From Cotesia glomerata (lineage: Eukaryota > Arthropoda > Insecta > Hymenoptera > Braconidae), in the NCBI RefSeq assembly GCF_020080835.1, contig NC_058159.1, positions 9,486,001 through 9,550,000 on the forward strand: a stretch of 64,000 bases of DNA. The letters are read 5' to 3'. Below are positions 1 through 13,400 of the stretch, piece after piece (position 1 is the first letter of the stretch; the number at the start of each line of letters is the position of its first letter). The notes under the pieces were generated by a model. It saw only the letters and a list, made by a program, of their open reading frames with translations, was not told the origin of the DNA and did not search any database. A program made the translations under genes and the position numbers.

Positions 1-1531
1 ATATTTTATTTTTAATGTAAAAATCATCTCGAATAGGATCTTACGAAATTTCTCTCTCACATAAGAGTGCGGCAGTGATAGTTGTCAAAAAATTCATATT
101 CTTCAAATATATTTCCTAGAGATATAAAATTTGATAGAATCTTAAGAGAAACAGGTAATTACAGGGATGGCCTCCAAGGTCAACGGATTAAAATATTTTC
201 CTTTTTTAATAATTATATTTTTTTACCACAATCGTCTCTTTGGCAGCGGCGAAAAAGTCATTGTAAGGTTTCTAAAATTTAACTTTACATGTAGCTATAT
301 AGTCAACGGACTAAGTATTTTGCATACATTTTATTTTTGCTGATCACATAACCAATGAATTGTTCTTATTACGGGATCGCGGGAATGTAACAGATTAAAA
401 TGAAAACATTTTCTAAACACTTGAGATGTGGAAAAGAAATTTGGCTATTCATTTTAAGAGATTTCGTAAAATCAAAAATTAAAATCGTAAATCCAAAAAT
501 GATTATTCTTTTTTGGAGAAAGCCACGGGAATGTTATAGTAATTGCACATTGAAAGTTACAATGGATATTCGCTAGAATTATGACATGGATAAAAGGTAC
601 AGGCCAATCCGATAGAATTTTGAATCTGTGCAAGTCAGAACAATACTCCAATTGAATTTCAAGTCTAGATCTCAAAAAATACAATTCTATAAAGTACCCA
701 GCGGAGCGGGTGGGTAACAGCTAGTTTAATATAAATTAATATTAAAAAATATGATACTGAAATTAGCTGACACTTGTCCACTTTTTGATTTCATATAAAA
801 AATAAATTAGTATTAAAAAATTATTTTAAGAATTGCATTCACGGTTTTTTTTTTTTTTAATTTCTCCTGGGAATTTTTAAAAAATTTAATATATAGTAGT
901 TATTATTTGAAACAAAAAAAAAAGTCATAAAAATGGTCATTTGTATCTGTTAATTTCATAATCATTAAAAAACGTTCTGTAATATTCCAGAAACGTTACA
1001 ATTTTTTAAAATTCTCTTGGATTTCTCGAAAATTTCTATACCTTCCAAGTCTTGCCAGAATTTTTCAAAATATTGAAAAAAGACAATAAATACGTTGAAT
1101 TTAAAATCTGAAAATCAAAGATATTTTTTAAATTAAATTAAACCGTAAAATTATAAATAATAATTTTTTTTAAGTGTTAAAGATTTATGAATAACAATAT
1201 TTTAAAAAATATCTACCAAAAATCTAAATTTAAATAAAATAAAATTACCGCCAGTTTTCAAGTTTACGCGCTTGCGCAACTTTGACATAACCAACTAGAT
1301 TTGTTTATAAGTAAGAGGAAAGCACGTGTGTTTATTGTCTATTACTTAAGTTTTAGAATTTTATGTGTAATATTTTTTAAAAATTTATTACATACCCACA
1401 TTTATTAATAAATTATTATTATCAATGTCAATTTCAAAGTAATAATTATTTACGTTGAAAAAAATTTTTTAAAACTGTTAAATATTTTGTAAATTTAAAG
1501 TGAACAGTTGTTGTTGATAAAATTGTTCAGA
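1..1531. other. Intergenic / 5' leader of first gene
   Basis: AT-rich sequence with no exon that I can support. It contains many A and T runs and one GC-rich repeat terminus near 696-725. A short palindromic GCGCTTGCGCAA at 1268-1279 resembles an NRF-1/Ewg-type promoter element and lies about 250 bases before the first coding exon, so the promoter of the downstream gene is probably here. Confidence 0.5.
696..725. repeat. Terminus of an interspersed repeat
   Basis: A GC-rich block reading ACCCAGCGGAGCGGG followed by TGGGTAACAGCTAGT stands out from the AT-rich surroundings. Its reverse complement starts CTAGCTGTTACCC, a form I recognise as a recurrent end of interspersed repeats in insect genomes. 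The preceding bases (about 430-695) may belong to the same element, but I cannot set its other end or class. Confidence 0.4.
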
Positions 1532-4500
1532 ATGAATGCAGAAAAAATATTGAAAAACAAGTCAACTTATTATAACTTGACTCAAGAGTTTAATCTTTCT
1601 GATACTTTGACTAATTTAATCAGAGAAGAGCTTGAAATAAATAGTGATTCAAGTGAATTATTTAATGTCAATTGTTATAATAACTTAAAGACGTTGGATA
1701 ATGTTGGAAATTTACCAGCACAGGATGTTAATAATGAGAGATTAACGTGTACAGAGTTGAAGCCAGTTGACTTTAACGTATCGTCATGCTTTAAATCGTC
1801 GCCGACAAAAATATCAGCTACAAAAAATTTTAAAAATGTCAACGGTAAGACAAATCCAAGGAGGCTTGGTTATTCTAAAAAACGTAGGAGTAGAAATATT
1901 AACAAACGAAACTTGACAACCAATGAATCTCTGAAACAAGGTGCTGATGTTAATCATCATACAGTTGTTGCAAGTAATTTTGACAATGAAAGTAAAGAAA
2001 TAAAAACCGTAGGTAAGTTGATTAGTAACGTTGAAAATGAAAATATTTTTTCTGAACAAATGATTCTAGAAAAAGATAATCAAAGGATTGTTGATGATAG
2101 TCTTTATAATTTAAATGATAGTATAAGTTTAAAAAAGTCTAGTAATAATGTCGAAAAAGAAATTGATATTGATAAAGATTGTAATAAAATGCAAAATGGA
2201 AACATTTTATCAACATCAATGATTCATGAAACTTGTGATGAATCAATTTTAAATACTAGCAATCATTCTGAAAATATTGAAGATATTCAAAGGTATATTG
2301 AACAAACACGAGATAAGAATAAAATTTCAACGCCAGTTCAAGAGAAAATTAACGAAACAACTACTGTGGAGAATTTTAACAACTCAGATCAAGAATTTAT
2401 TATTGAAGAAGAATTTTTTATTGATGATCAGCCCGTGTGTGATGTAAGAAATGAAAATATGATTCTAACATCGATTAATTCAGAGGAGAATAATGAACCA
2501 ATGGTTGTTGATAGTCCTGGTAGTTTGGATAAAGAAACTGTTATCAAAGAAAAATTTACTATAAATAATAATAAACCCATTTGTAATTTAAAAGAGACAA
2601 ACATACTGCTCAGAGACAATGATACTGCTCATACTTTAGATCACAAGACTAATATTAAAGAAAAATTTATAATTGATAATAAGCCCAATTGTGATTCAAA
2701 GGGGAACAATATAGTATCTATACCAATGGCTGTAAAGGAAAATTATGAAACTGCTGGTAAAAATATTAATCGTTCAGAACAAAAGACTGATATTAAAAAA
2801 AAATTGATTATAAATAATAATAAACCCATGAATGATTTAAAGGAAGAAAGTATGGTCCTTGCACAAATGGATTTAGAGGAAAATGATAAAACTACTGTTG
2901 ATAACACATTTTCAATTCCACTGACTCAAAAGACAAATTTAGAAGAAACTGCTGTTGAAGATTTTGATAACTCGGATGGTGAGACTGTCATCGAAGAAGA
3001 ATTTACCATCGATAATAATCCTATTTGTGATAAAAAGACGAATAATATAATCCCTATACCAATGACTGTAGAAGAAAATTATAAAACTGCCGGCGACAGC
3101 AATATTAACAATGTTGATAATTCAGATCTACAAACTGATATTGAAAAAAAATTGACTATAAATAATAATGAACCCATTTGTGATTTAAAGAAGAATAATA
3201 TGGCCTCTATACCAATGACTGTAGAGAAAAATGTTGATAATTCAGACCAGGAGACTGTTACTGAAAAACAATTGGTTACAAATAATAATAAACCCATAAG
3301 TGATTTAAAAGATGAAAATGTAGTGACTGCATCAATGATTCTAGAGAAAAACTTTAAAACTGCTATTGATAGCACAATTTCAATGTCAACGGTTCACGAG
3401 AAAAATGTAGAAGAAACTAATTTCGATAATTCAGATCAAGAAACTGTTATTGAAGAAGAATTTACCATCGATAATGATCCCATTTGTGATAGAAAGAAGA
3501 ATAATATGGTCTCTAAATCAATGACTATAGAAGAAAATTATGAGACTACTGGTGACAATGATGATAATTCAGATCAAGAGAATGTTAATAATCAACAATT
3601 AGTTATAAATAATAGTAAACCCATGAGTACTACAAACGATGAAATGGTGGTTCCTGCATCAATAATTTTAGAAAAAACTTGTGAAACTGCTGTTGATAGC
3701 ACAATTTCAATACCAATAGCTCAGGAGAACAATGTAGAAGAAACTGCTGTTGAAGATTTTGATAATTCAGATCAAGAATTTATTATTGAAGAAGAATTTA
3801 CTATAGAAGAAAGGCCTATTTTTTGTGATTTACAGTATGAACATAAGGTTTCAACATCAATGACCCCAGAAGAAAATCATGAAATGACACCTGGTAATGA
3901 TGTTGGCAGTTCAGATCAAGAAATTATTATTGAAGAAGAAATTGTTATAAACGATTTCATCGATAATGTTCAAAGTGAGAATAGTGTTTCAATACCAGCA
4001 GCTGTTGACAATGCTTATAATTCAGAACAAGAATCTTTTATTAACAAGTCTGATGATTTACAAAACGAAGATATTCTGCCAGCGCTACTTAACTTCATGG
4101 ATAATAATTCTATAACTGTTCTTGATAATACTGATTGTTTAGACACAGAAAAAGATTTAAATAAATTTATTGATGAAGTATCAAGTGAAAATCTTTTTGC
4201 AATACCAATTACACCAGAAAAAAGTAATCACGGTGGTTCTGAAAAGAGTGATCATGTCTTCATTACTCCTGTAAAAAGATTAAATAAGAATTCAATCGGT
4301 GATTTAACACCTTTAAGTCTAGAAGGACTTAATTCTGATGACGAATATGACAAATTGTGCAATGAAAAATTTCTTAATCCTTCTCATAATTTCCAGCAAA
4401 GATCAATTCGTTCTGACAGTGAATATGAACGCATGTGTGAAGTGATACCAAATAATAGTATGGAAGAAGCAAAATTCAATTATGAAACAAGTGATCTATT

Positions 4501-7476
4501 AAATTTCAATGATATTGATCAATCAATTAACGATAAGTTAGCTGATTTACTGAGACCGCCGGAAACTAATTCTCGTAGTAGAAAAAATCAAGATTATATG
4601 ATAACAGTAGATCCATTGATTGATCGTTCAACTTCGGGTGGTTCTTTGAGTGATATGTCGGATGAAAGTGATTTGGGTATTGAAGTTAAAAGTAGACATA
4701 TTAAAAAAGTGATCAAGAAAAATGCTGAGCGAAAGAAATTTTTTAAAATACAAAATAAATCTCATAGTGCACAAAGTAGCAATTCAGTAGTTGAAAATGA
4801 AGACAAATGCACTAAAGAAACTAGGTATAGGACTAGAAGAAAACGGTTGAGAAGTAATGGATCAATCAACTATAATGAAGATACGGGAGATAGTTTAGAT
4901 GATAATTTACGAAAGAAAGTGAATAAACCTAAGGTAAAACGTACTAAAAAATCATACAGCAATATTGAAGGAAGAAGAAGTTCCAGGCTTTTAAAAAAAT
5001 CTACTAATAAAGAAAATAGTCAAGATGGCAAAGGAGACTGTGTAAATAATGTAAATAGTATAAATAAAGATAAGAAACTTCCAGTTATTAGATTACGACG
5101 CATAAACAGCTTAAAACCTCAAGATTCTAATAATCAAGAGAACGGAGGGATATCTGAAAAAAATCCTGAAAATTATGTTTGGGCGATGAATTTTGACGGT
5201 TCATTTAATGAAAATGATCAAAGCTCTTTCAAAGATAATCAAAGTTTGAATTCAAATGACATGATAGCAGAGGTGAATGAAAGTGTTACCACAAAATTTT
5301 TCAGTGATGAGGAAAATCAAAGAAGTTATAATCAATTGACTAATTTGTCAATAATGAATATAGATGATCATTTATCTGAAAAATTAATAACTAATGACGT
5401 AGTTAATACAAAAACAGAGTCATTAGATGGGAAATCGAATGACAAGAATAGAGAGAATAATGAGGAAAATATAACTAATTTAAATAGTTTAACAAAAACA
5501 AATTTGGAATTCGAGAAGGAAGAAGTATTCAGCCCTATTTCACGGGGACTTTTACATGAATCTAGTCCTTGTGAAAAAGAACTAAGTGTTGAGTTTGGGA
5601 AACAACCTTGTAATGAAATTCAAGAAAATATGGAAGTCGACCAGCCTGCTGAAGAAACGACGGAATGTAGATTGCAAGATACGAGCTTTGTAGGAAAAAA
5701 AATTAAAATAAGTGAAAGAATGAAAGAATATCTTAACGATACGTATCAATCGGACATTGATGGAAATTTAGTAAGTTCGTCGACAGAGAAATGCTGTACT
5801 GAAAAATCACCTAGTAAACTAAAAGTGCATAATAACTCAAAGAGTTCAAATGTCCCAACATCGAGTAATGACAATAAATTAATAGAATCTGAGTTTGAAA
5901 TATCTGACGCTAATGATAATCATGACTCTGATTCTTCTGATCCATCATTTTGCCGAATGAGTGAAAAATCAAACGATTCAGAATCTACGAACCCGGATGA
6001 GATTGATGGAAGCAAAAAAAAATTAATGAAAGTATGTTGAATAAATTGGTCTTTATGTCAAAGATTTCATTTTTTATGATTTTTTATATTAATACCTTTT
6101 TTTTTTATTTTCAGAAACTAATGTTTTTAAAAGTAAAACTTGAACACAAGGTTCCAAAACAACATCAACTTGAAAGAAATACGGCGGATCCAATTACTCC
6201 AAAACTTAAGGCTGAATTTCGTAAATATGCAGAACTGCAAACAGGACAATTTACAGCAGAAGAAAATAAAATTCTGCAAAGAAATTGGGATCGTTTTTGT
6301 GAGGTAAAAAATAATTAAATCACTAATTTAAATTTTGTTTTTCAGCACTAATAAAATTTTCATTTTTATTAGGTTCATAAGTTAGATCCAAGTTGTGTAA
6401 CACTACTGTTACAAAAATATAATCCTATTAAATCATTAATCGGTTACATGAAAGATAGAACTAAACTCTTGCAATTTTTGGCTAGAGATCTACCAAATAG
6501 ACTCTTGAATAAAGTCTACAGACGTTTTAGATATTTATACGCAGAAAGAAAAAAAATAAAACAGTAAGTTTAACTTTTGAATATCTAATACTAGTATGAA
6601 ATTATCAACATCATTATTTTTATTTGTTATAGGAAGCCAAATATCCATCAGTTTTTGATTAAAGAAGATAGAATGATTATGAATTATATGAATGATGAAG
6701 ATGAACCAGATGTTGAAAAAAAATTAAATAAACTGTCAAAATTGTTGAAACGACCGGAGTCAATAATATTAGAGCGTTACAATACACTAAAAAATGGACA
6801 AAATACATTTACTGGGGAAAGAAAGAAATATAATGAATGGGACATATTAAGAGCCGATAAGTTTATAAAAGAGTTTATGGATTTATCTTTAACTGAAGAC
6901 GTTGAGGAGCTAAGATACGCCAGAATTCCACATTGTATATGGGTCGAAATGGAAAAAAGACTAAAGCTTCCCAAACTCAAGTTAAAGAAATTTTGGTTTC
7001 ATCAGCTTCATTTGCAACTATTCAATTCCAAGCCTATTTTTTCTAGTGATTTAAAGATTATGTTGATTGAGTATTTATATGTCAAAGGTATTTCTAGTAG
7101 AGATCAGATTGATTGGTCAGTTGCTGCCGAACATTTTGATAATTATGTAACATCGGAATGTCTAAGAAAAATATTTACTATATTACTTAGTAGAGTACCG
7201 ATCAAAGATAAAGAAAAAAATTTACTAGGTAAACTTTCAGATTAATAATAATTAAATCAAATAAATTAATTTTATGTCATTATCATCATAAATAATTATG
7301 AATTATCTTTTTTTTTTGTTACAGAATGTATTGAGTGGATGTATGAAAACAAAATTCCTGAAATAACAGAAGCTAAATACGACTATCACTTGCCACGATT
7401 AGCTTATAAAGATGGAAAATTAGAAATTATCGATGATTATTGTAATGGAAATGACTCAGAACTCTCATCAGATTGA
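1532..7476 (+). CDS. TTF1-like protein with long acidic repeat region (1875 aa)
   Basis: Five exons: 1532-6031, 6115-6303, 6373-6563, 6633-7228, 7325-7476; every junction is GT..AG and keeps frame. I start at the ATG at 1532 because the in-frame codons before it hold no ATG. Exon 1 encodes 1500 residues, very rich in Asn, Asp, Glu, Ser and Lys. Residues about 280-840 form roughly eleven degenerate units of 40-65 residues, built on NSDQETVIEEEFTIDN-like cores. Basic stretches follow (RRKRLRSNG, KKVIKKNAERKK). The last ~375 residues look globular. TGQFTAEENKILQRNWDRF near residue 1543 and a later LARDLPNRLLNKVYRRFRYL match the Myb/SANT-like part of RNA polymerase I transcription termination factor 1, and a second Myb-like unit may follow. 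A nuclear DNA-binding role is inferred. It converges on the UCHL5 gene 152 bases away; an AATAAA lies near 7532. Orthology to TTF1 is likely, not proven. Confidence 0.7.
2370..4040 (+). repeat. Intragenic degenerate repeat array
   Basis: About eleven in-frame units of 120-195 bases lie inside exon 1 of the TTF1-like gene. Each has a core reading roughly S-D-Q-E-T-V-I-E-E-E-F-T-I-D-N, then a P-I-C-D-x-K-x-N-N segment and a spacer with SIPMTVEEN-like words. Two core types alternate, acidic (IEEEFTI) and basic or neutral (IEKKLTI, NNQQLVI), which suggests duplication of paired units. Confidence 0.75.
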
Positions 7477-7628
7477 TTTTTACAGCTTTATTTTAATGTA
7501 AATAAGAAAAATTTATTGATAATATATTTTAAATAAAAGATTGATACTATAAAATTGGAGCTTGGATAATTTAATTTGTTTATTACATAATAATTAAATG
7601 CTTGTTAAATTTTGAGTCACTTATGAAA

Positions 7629-9259
7629 TCAAACATTACTCTTCTTTGATCGTTTTTCAATTGCTCGTTCTTTAGCTTTCTGATAAAGAGGTACAAGTTT
7701 ACCTTCTTTTGCAAGTACTTTTAACAATTCGACAATTAAAGGAAGATAATTATGTTTACGTCGCGCATTTTCAATCTTATATCTTTTAGACTTGTTGACT
7801 TCATCTTCAATCAGCGATTCTAGTCGTGCAACTTCTGCTGGATCACAAGTGTTCATTTTTTGTCTCTCATAAAGCATTTTTCGATCAGAAACAATCGCCA
7901 TCAAATTAAAGCGAATTTCTCCTTCATTGTATCTGAAAATTAAAATATATTTTAAATTATTAATATAAATATGTTGGATTGGTGATTGCTTTTGAACTAT
8001 TAAAAAATGTTAACTTACTTATTGATTCTTTTTTGAATGATAGGTTTAGCAGCTTGAACCCATTCATCTCCGGTAGGACAAGGACCTAAATCTATAGGAC
8101 CTTCTTTGAGACCATCTAATTCATATAATCTTCCGTCAATAGGAACATAGCTCACATAATGAAAAACATCGTAGTCATTATTCTCTTGCTTTTGGTCGTA
8201 TTCGAAAAATGTTTGCCTGGAATTTAAATAAATATAGAAATTTAGCAGATAAATTTTTTATGAATAAGAAACAAAATCTCATAATTTACAATGTTACTGG
8301 TACATGCAAAGTTTAGATTAAAGTTGAAATATTTACATTTATTTTTGTAATAAAATTGAGCGATTCGATAAACATTTTGCTCTACTTTTTTTTTTTAATT
8401 TACTTAAAACAGCTAATATATTAAAGATACTATGAAAAATAAAAATATGACATTATGATACCTTGCAAACATATTATGAGCATCTCTGATTACATCAGAA
8501 TTGCTCAAAGTAAGTCCTCGAATTGTAGGATCAAAACTTTGACAGAAGTTTTTGAATTCTTCTAAATTCTGTCCAATTGATACATCAGGATGTTTGCAGT
8601 TTAATAATATACTTAGAATAGCTTGCGTAGCACAAACATTGCCTATCACCTTGTAAAAAATAAAAAATTATTAGATATATAATTCGATTGTTCATAATAT
8701 TTTATCTATTGATTTACCTGTTTAGCAAAAAATATTTTATCTAATCTGTTATCTTTGACAATAGGTCCTGCTGGTTCTTCACCTTGAACCCATTTGAATA
8801 AAAATATCAAGCCATGAACAGGTCTAGATTATGAAAAAAATAAATTATTTATCATTAGTTAAGCATTTTATGATTTTTTCAATCATTACTGATAAAAAAA
8901 TATTTTCAGTAAAAATATTACTTGAGCGGCTCGAATTGATCTTCATCCAAACTCCATAGTTCTTCGACTTGAGTTCCTTTTGCTCCTAAAAATACACAAA
9001 TTAATATTTTTATATTGAACCGTGACAAAGGAAAATTTAAAAATAGTAGATACATTTTTTAGGTTATATTTGAATTATTCTAACTGTATTTTTGATATAG
9101 TACCAATAAACCAATTAATAATTAAATAGTATAATAGATGAAAAAAATTATTAATTTACTATCTAGTTAAAATTTCTAATTACCAAATTCTCGGATTAGT
9201 TCTGTAAAAACACCCGGATCGCTTTCAATGACACACCAATATCCTGTAGACGACGCCAT
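7629..9259 (-). CDS. Uch-L5: Ubiquitin C-terminal hydrolase UCHL5/UCH37
   Basis: Six exons (transcript order): 9259-9184, 8985-8922, 8823-8718, 8649-8462, 8216-8019, 7932-7629, joining in frame to 311 residues (human UCHL5 is 329). This is the cysteine protease of the 19S proteasome lid and INO80 complexes that trims ubiquitin chains. The N-terminal UCH domain shows the catalytic Cys in NVCATQ with the oxyanion Gln in FFAKQV just before it, the His in DVFHYVSYV and the Asp in YELDGLKEGPIDLG. The C-terminal helical ULD part (RRKHNYLPLIVELLK...) binds ADRM1/Rpn13; the Lys-rich tail ends RSKKSNV. Start MASSTGYWCVIESDPGVF fits the family. It is convergent with the TTF1-like gene. Confidence 0.95.
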
Positions 9260-10430
9260 TATTTTCAATTTATAGGTGTATAAAATTTAAATATTATGAA
9301 CTACAAATATTATTTAAATACAAATTTAAGTATAAAACAAATACACAAAGTCTACTGAACTCAGCTTGGCATAACCATCAAATTTAATTATAATTATGAT
9401 TTGTTTTCCACAACACTTACATACACACAAAACGTTGTCACATAGATTGGTTTAAATCTAAGTTATAACATTCGAAAAAAACAATCGACTATTCTAAGGT
9501 TGAAAGAAAATCGCAAGACTGATATCGACTTTACATTTACACATATCGATTATTTAATAATACAATGTAATAAATCAGAATTTTTTTAATTTTAAAATAA
9601 ATTTTTATAATAACTAAATTTATTTATTTATTCATTTATTTATTCAAACGCCAATCGGCTTTATACATTAGATTTACATCAATTAAATTTAGTTATAGGT
9701 GAAAAAAGAAAATAAAAAAAAAAGTAAAAAAAAGTATTAATATATTTCAAAAGAATTAAATTTAAATTAAATTAAATTAAATCAATTTCATTTACTTTAT
9801 AAGTTATATTGTTATGAAAAGATTTTGATGTCTATTGATTTCAGTAAAAATTAGATCATTTATTTTAATTACAATTCAAACTATGTATATGATTTTTTTT
9901 TAATCTTTATTTTTGGTATAGAAAGAAATATCCAAAATAAAAAAAAAAATTAGCTGACATCTCACAATTGTTAGAATTTTTTTTATTGATAAAATTATTA
10001 CAAAAAAAAAACTAAAATAAAAATTCCACATCTCGAAAATTCAAAAGACTACCAGTGCAATATTTAAAAAATATTCTTTTAATTATAATTTAATCAATGA
10101 AAAAAAATTAAAAAGTTTTCAAATACCTGCTTATTTTATTATAATAAAAAAATATGATTTTCACTATTGTTATTTTCAAAATTTAAATAACAATACTTGT
10201 AAAAATAGACAATAAAAGTAATTGATATTTTCAAAATATTGCAAACGAGTTAGCACAGTCAATAAAAACAATTTCTTCTTTACATGATAAATGTTTACAT
10301 TCTGTATTTGTAAATATAAATCAACAGTGAGGTTGTGTGAGGTTATAAGCGAATTTAAAAATCAATCTAACATTTCATTTTTAGGTTTATTTGAAGCACT
10401 TACCAGCAAAAAAAAAATAAACAATTAAAA
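9260..10430. other. Intergenic between divergent UCHL5 and DHX34 genes
   Basis: About 1.2 kb of very AT-rich DNA. Near 9540-9551 there is ATATCGAT, close to the insect DRE promoter word. At 9617-9670 runs of TTTATTTAT are followed by CAAACGCCAATCGGCTTTA, which looks like the tail of an old retroelement. No exon is seen. The promoters of both flanking genes must lie here. Confidence 0.4.
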
Positions 10431-13400
10431 ATGAGTAGTTCAAAATATCGTGATCATAATAAATCTCGGGATTCAAAAAAACGTTACTCTAGTGATCAGC
10501 TGTCTAGCCATTCAGAAAGTAAACGTCACAAAAATGATTATGACAGCAATAAATCTGAAAAATTAAAAAATGAGGAAGACTATATAAAATTACAGTCAAG
10601 TAATGAAGATAATGATAGTTTTTCATTTTGTAATTATAAATATGAATTAAATAAAGTATTTACTGCTCATAATAAGTTGGTACAAGATACTGAAGATTTT
10701 TGGAGTTTCGTTAAAAAATACGAAGCAATTGAAACAAAACTAGGAAATAAAAATAGCAGCGATCCACCAAAAATAGAATTAAATTCGTTTGGTGTACCTG
10801 CACACTATCATAAAAATCACTGCATTAATATCAGAATAAATATTAAATTCGGAGAACTATTTGTACGAGTGCCTCAAATCAAAGAGCTGAATAATAATCG
10901 ATTACTTAAGTTTAAAGATATTATTTTACTGTATCTGAATTTTAAACAAAAAGAAAAATTTAATAAGTTAAAAAAGTTACGAGAGACTCAAAAAAACTTA
11001 CCAGTAGCCAACTATAGAGATGAAATAGTAACCGCTGTCAAGGAAGAAAAAGTTGTAATAATTGCTGGTGACACAGGATGTGGTAAATCAACTCAAGTAC
11101 CACAATATTTATATTCAGCGGGTTTTAATAACATTGCATGTACGGAACCTCGACGAATTGCATGTATATCACTCGCAAAACGTGTTGCCTTCGAAGCATT
11201 GACTGAGAATTCCAATGAAGTCGGGTATCAGATACGTTTCGAAAAACAAAAAAACCAGCATACTAAAATTTTATTTATCACTGAAGGATTATTATTGAGG
11301 CAGGTTTCCGAAGAAACTGGTCTTACGCAGTACGACGTAGTGGTTCTTGATGAAGTTCATGAGCGGCATTTGCATGGAGATTTTTTGTTAGGAATTATGA
11401 AATGTCTAATACATCAACGCCCGGACTTGAAATTAGTTCTGATGTCTGCGACTATTAATATACAATTATTTAGTAATTATTTTGCTAATGAAGATGTTAA
11501 AGTTATTCAAGTACCAGGCAGACTTTATTCCATTCAATTATTGTACCGGCCCATTGGTATTGAGGATGTTAAATCTAAACGTGAACGATTCAATCCTAGT
11601 CCTTACGTGCAAATCATGCAGATGATTGATCAAAAATATCCAAGTAAGTTTTTATCGTCGATATTTTATTTAAGGGGTTAAATGGGTTTCACGGTTTCAA
11701 AAAATCGATTTTTTGATGTTTTATTAATAATAGTTAATAAATAATTTATTTAATAATAGCTTCGAAGATACAGTTTTAAAAAGTTTCGCGCTCAAAGCGC
11801 TGTTGTATTATCACTCAAAACTTTAAACGCGTTTTTCTCAAAACTATGTTTTCAAAGATGGTGATCAAGATTTTTCGAGAACTACTCAACCGATCTTGAT
11901 GAAATTTTAGATAAGTCTTCGAGATATAATTTACAAGGTCTTGAACGAAGGATTTTTTTTTTTCAATTACAACTATTAAAAAAAAAAATGCCGCGAAATT
12001 TTAGCCAAATTTTTTATTTTTTTGTAACAACCTATACCAAAAATCCAATTTTCATTTTTTTTTCCTTCGTTCAACACTTATTTTCAATTCTTAACTAAAG
12101 CACATATTTTTTTTTCACTTTAAGGGGGATAGCCACTTTGACGATCGAAAAAATAGGTGATTTTCGGGAATTTTTTTGACTGGAATAATAAAGGAATTTG
12201 GGGATCGGGTTTTTTTTTTTTGTTTTATAAAGTATACATTAAAGATTATTCTCCTAAATTTTTATTAAAAAACATCATGTTGTTATAAAGTTATTAGCAT
12301 TTTTGTGGAGCACCAAAAAAATTTCCGCCTCCACGGTGCGATCTCTAACTCAAAAACGGATTATCTAAAACAAAAAAACGAAACAGCATTGTAATCTGCA
12401 TGCATGTGGTTATCGTTGCACGTAAGAGATTTTGAAAATTTGGATTTAAAAAAAAACGGCGACATATTAAAAATTTTTTCGTTTTTTTTCCTCATTTTTT
12501 TGGATTTAAACAGCCCTAAAAAATCTTAAAAATAAAAATTTCCAAAATCCCCTATATGTAACGATAGCTACTGAGTAGACGAATACGGGGAAAAAAAAAG
12601 TTGCAAATCGGTTGATATTTATGCAAATTACAGTTCTCATCAGTTTAAAAAAAGTAGTTTCGAGAAAAACGCGTTTTCGTCGGAGTGCCGCGCGTGTAAA
12701 GTCATATGACGTGCTGTTACAAAAATGACTATAACTCGGAAAATATTATGAATTTTTATACAAAACTCTAGATACATATTTTTGAATATATAAACTTTGA
12801 TTTAATAAAAAAAAAAAAAAAATTATTTTTTTTGAAATTTCACAGTGGCTACCCCCCTTAAATAATCCTGCTAAAAGTTCTGCTGTTCACGCGGACGCAT
12901 TTTTTTTCCGAGGGTTCGCTGGAAATGACATCACAATGGCAGAATTTTTAATATTTTTTTTTTAAAATTTCAGTAATCTCTCATTAAACATGTATCTTTA
13001 AGACAGTAAAAAGTTTGAATAGAATATTTCATTTTTTATATTAAAAAAAAAAATGTTGAAAATAGGCCATTTTTTCCGGAGGAAACCCATCTAACCCCTT
13101 AAGTACGTAATAGAACAGTAAATTAATAATGAAATAATATTTTTCAGGTACAGAAAAAGGTGATTTATTAATTTTTCTCAGTGGTATGAGTGAAATAACA
13201 ACGGTAGTCGAGGCTGCTAAAGAATACAGTCAAAAGAAAAATAATTGGATCATTTTACCTCTGCACAGTAGTCTATCGCTCGCCGAACAAGATAAGGTAT
13301 TTGATTATCCTCCAGACGGTGTACGTAAATGTATAATTTCTACAAACATTGCTGAGACGTCGATAACAATTGATGGTATTAGATTTGTCGCTGACAGTGG

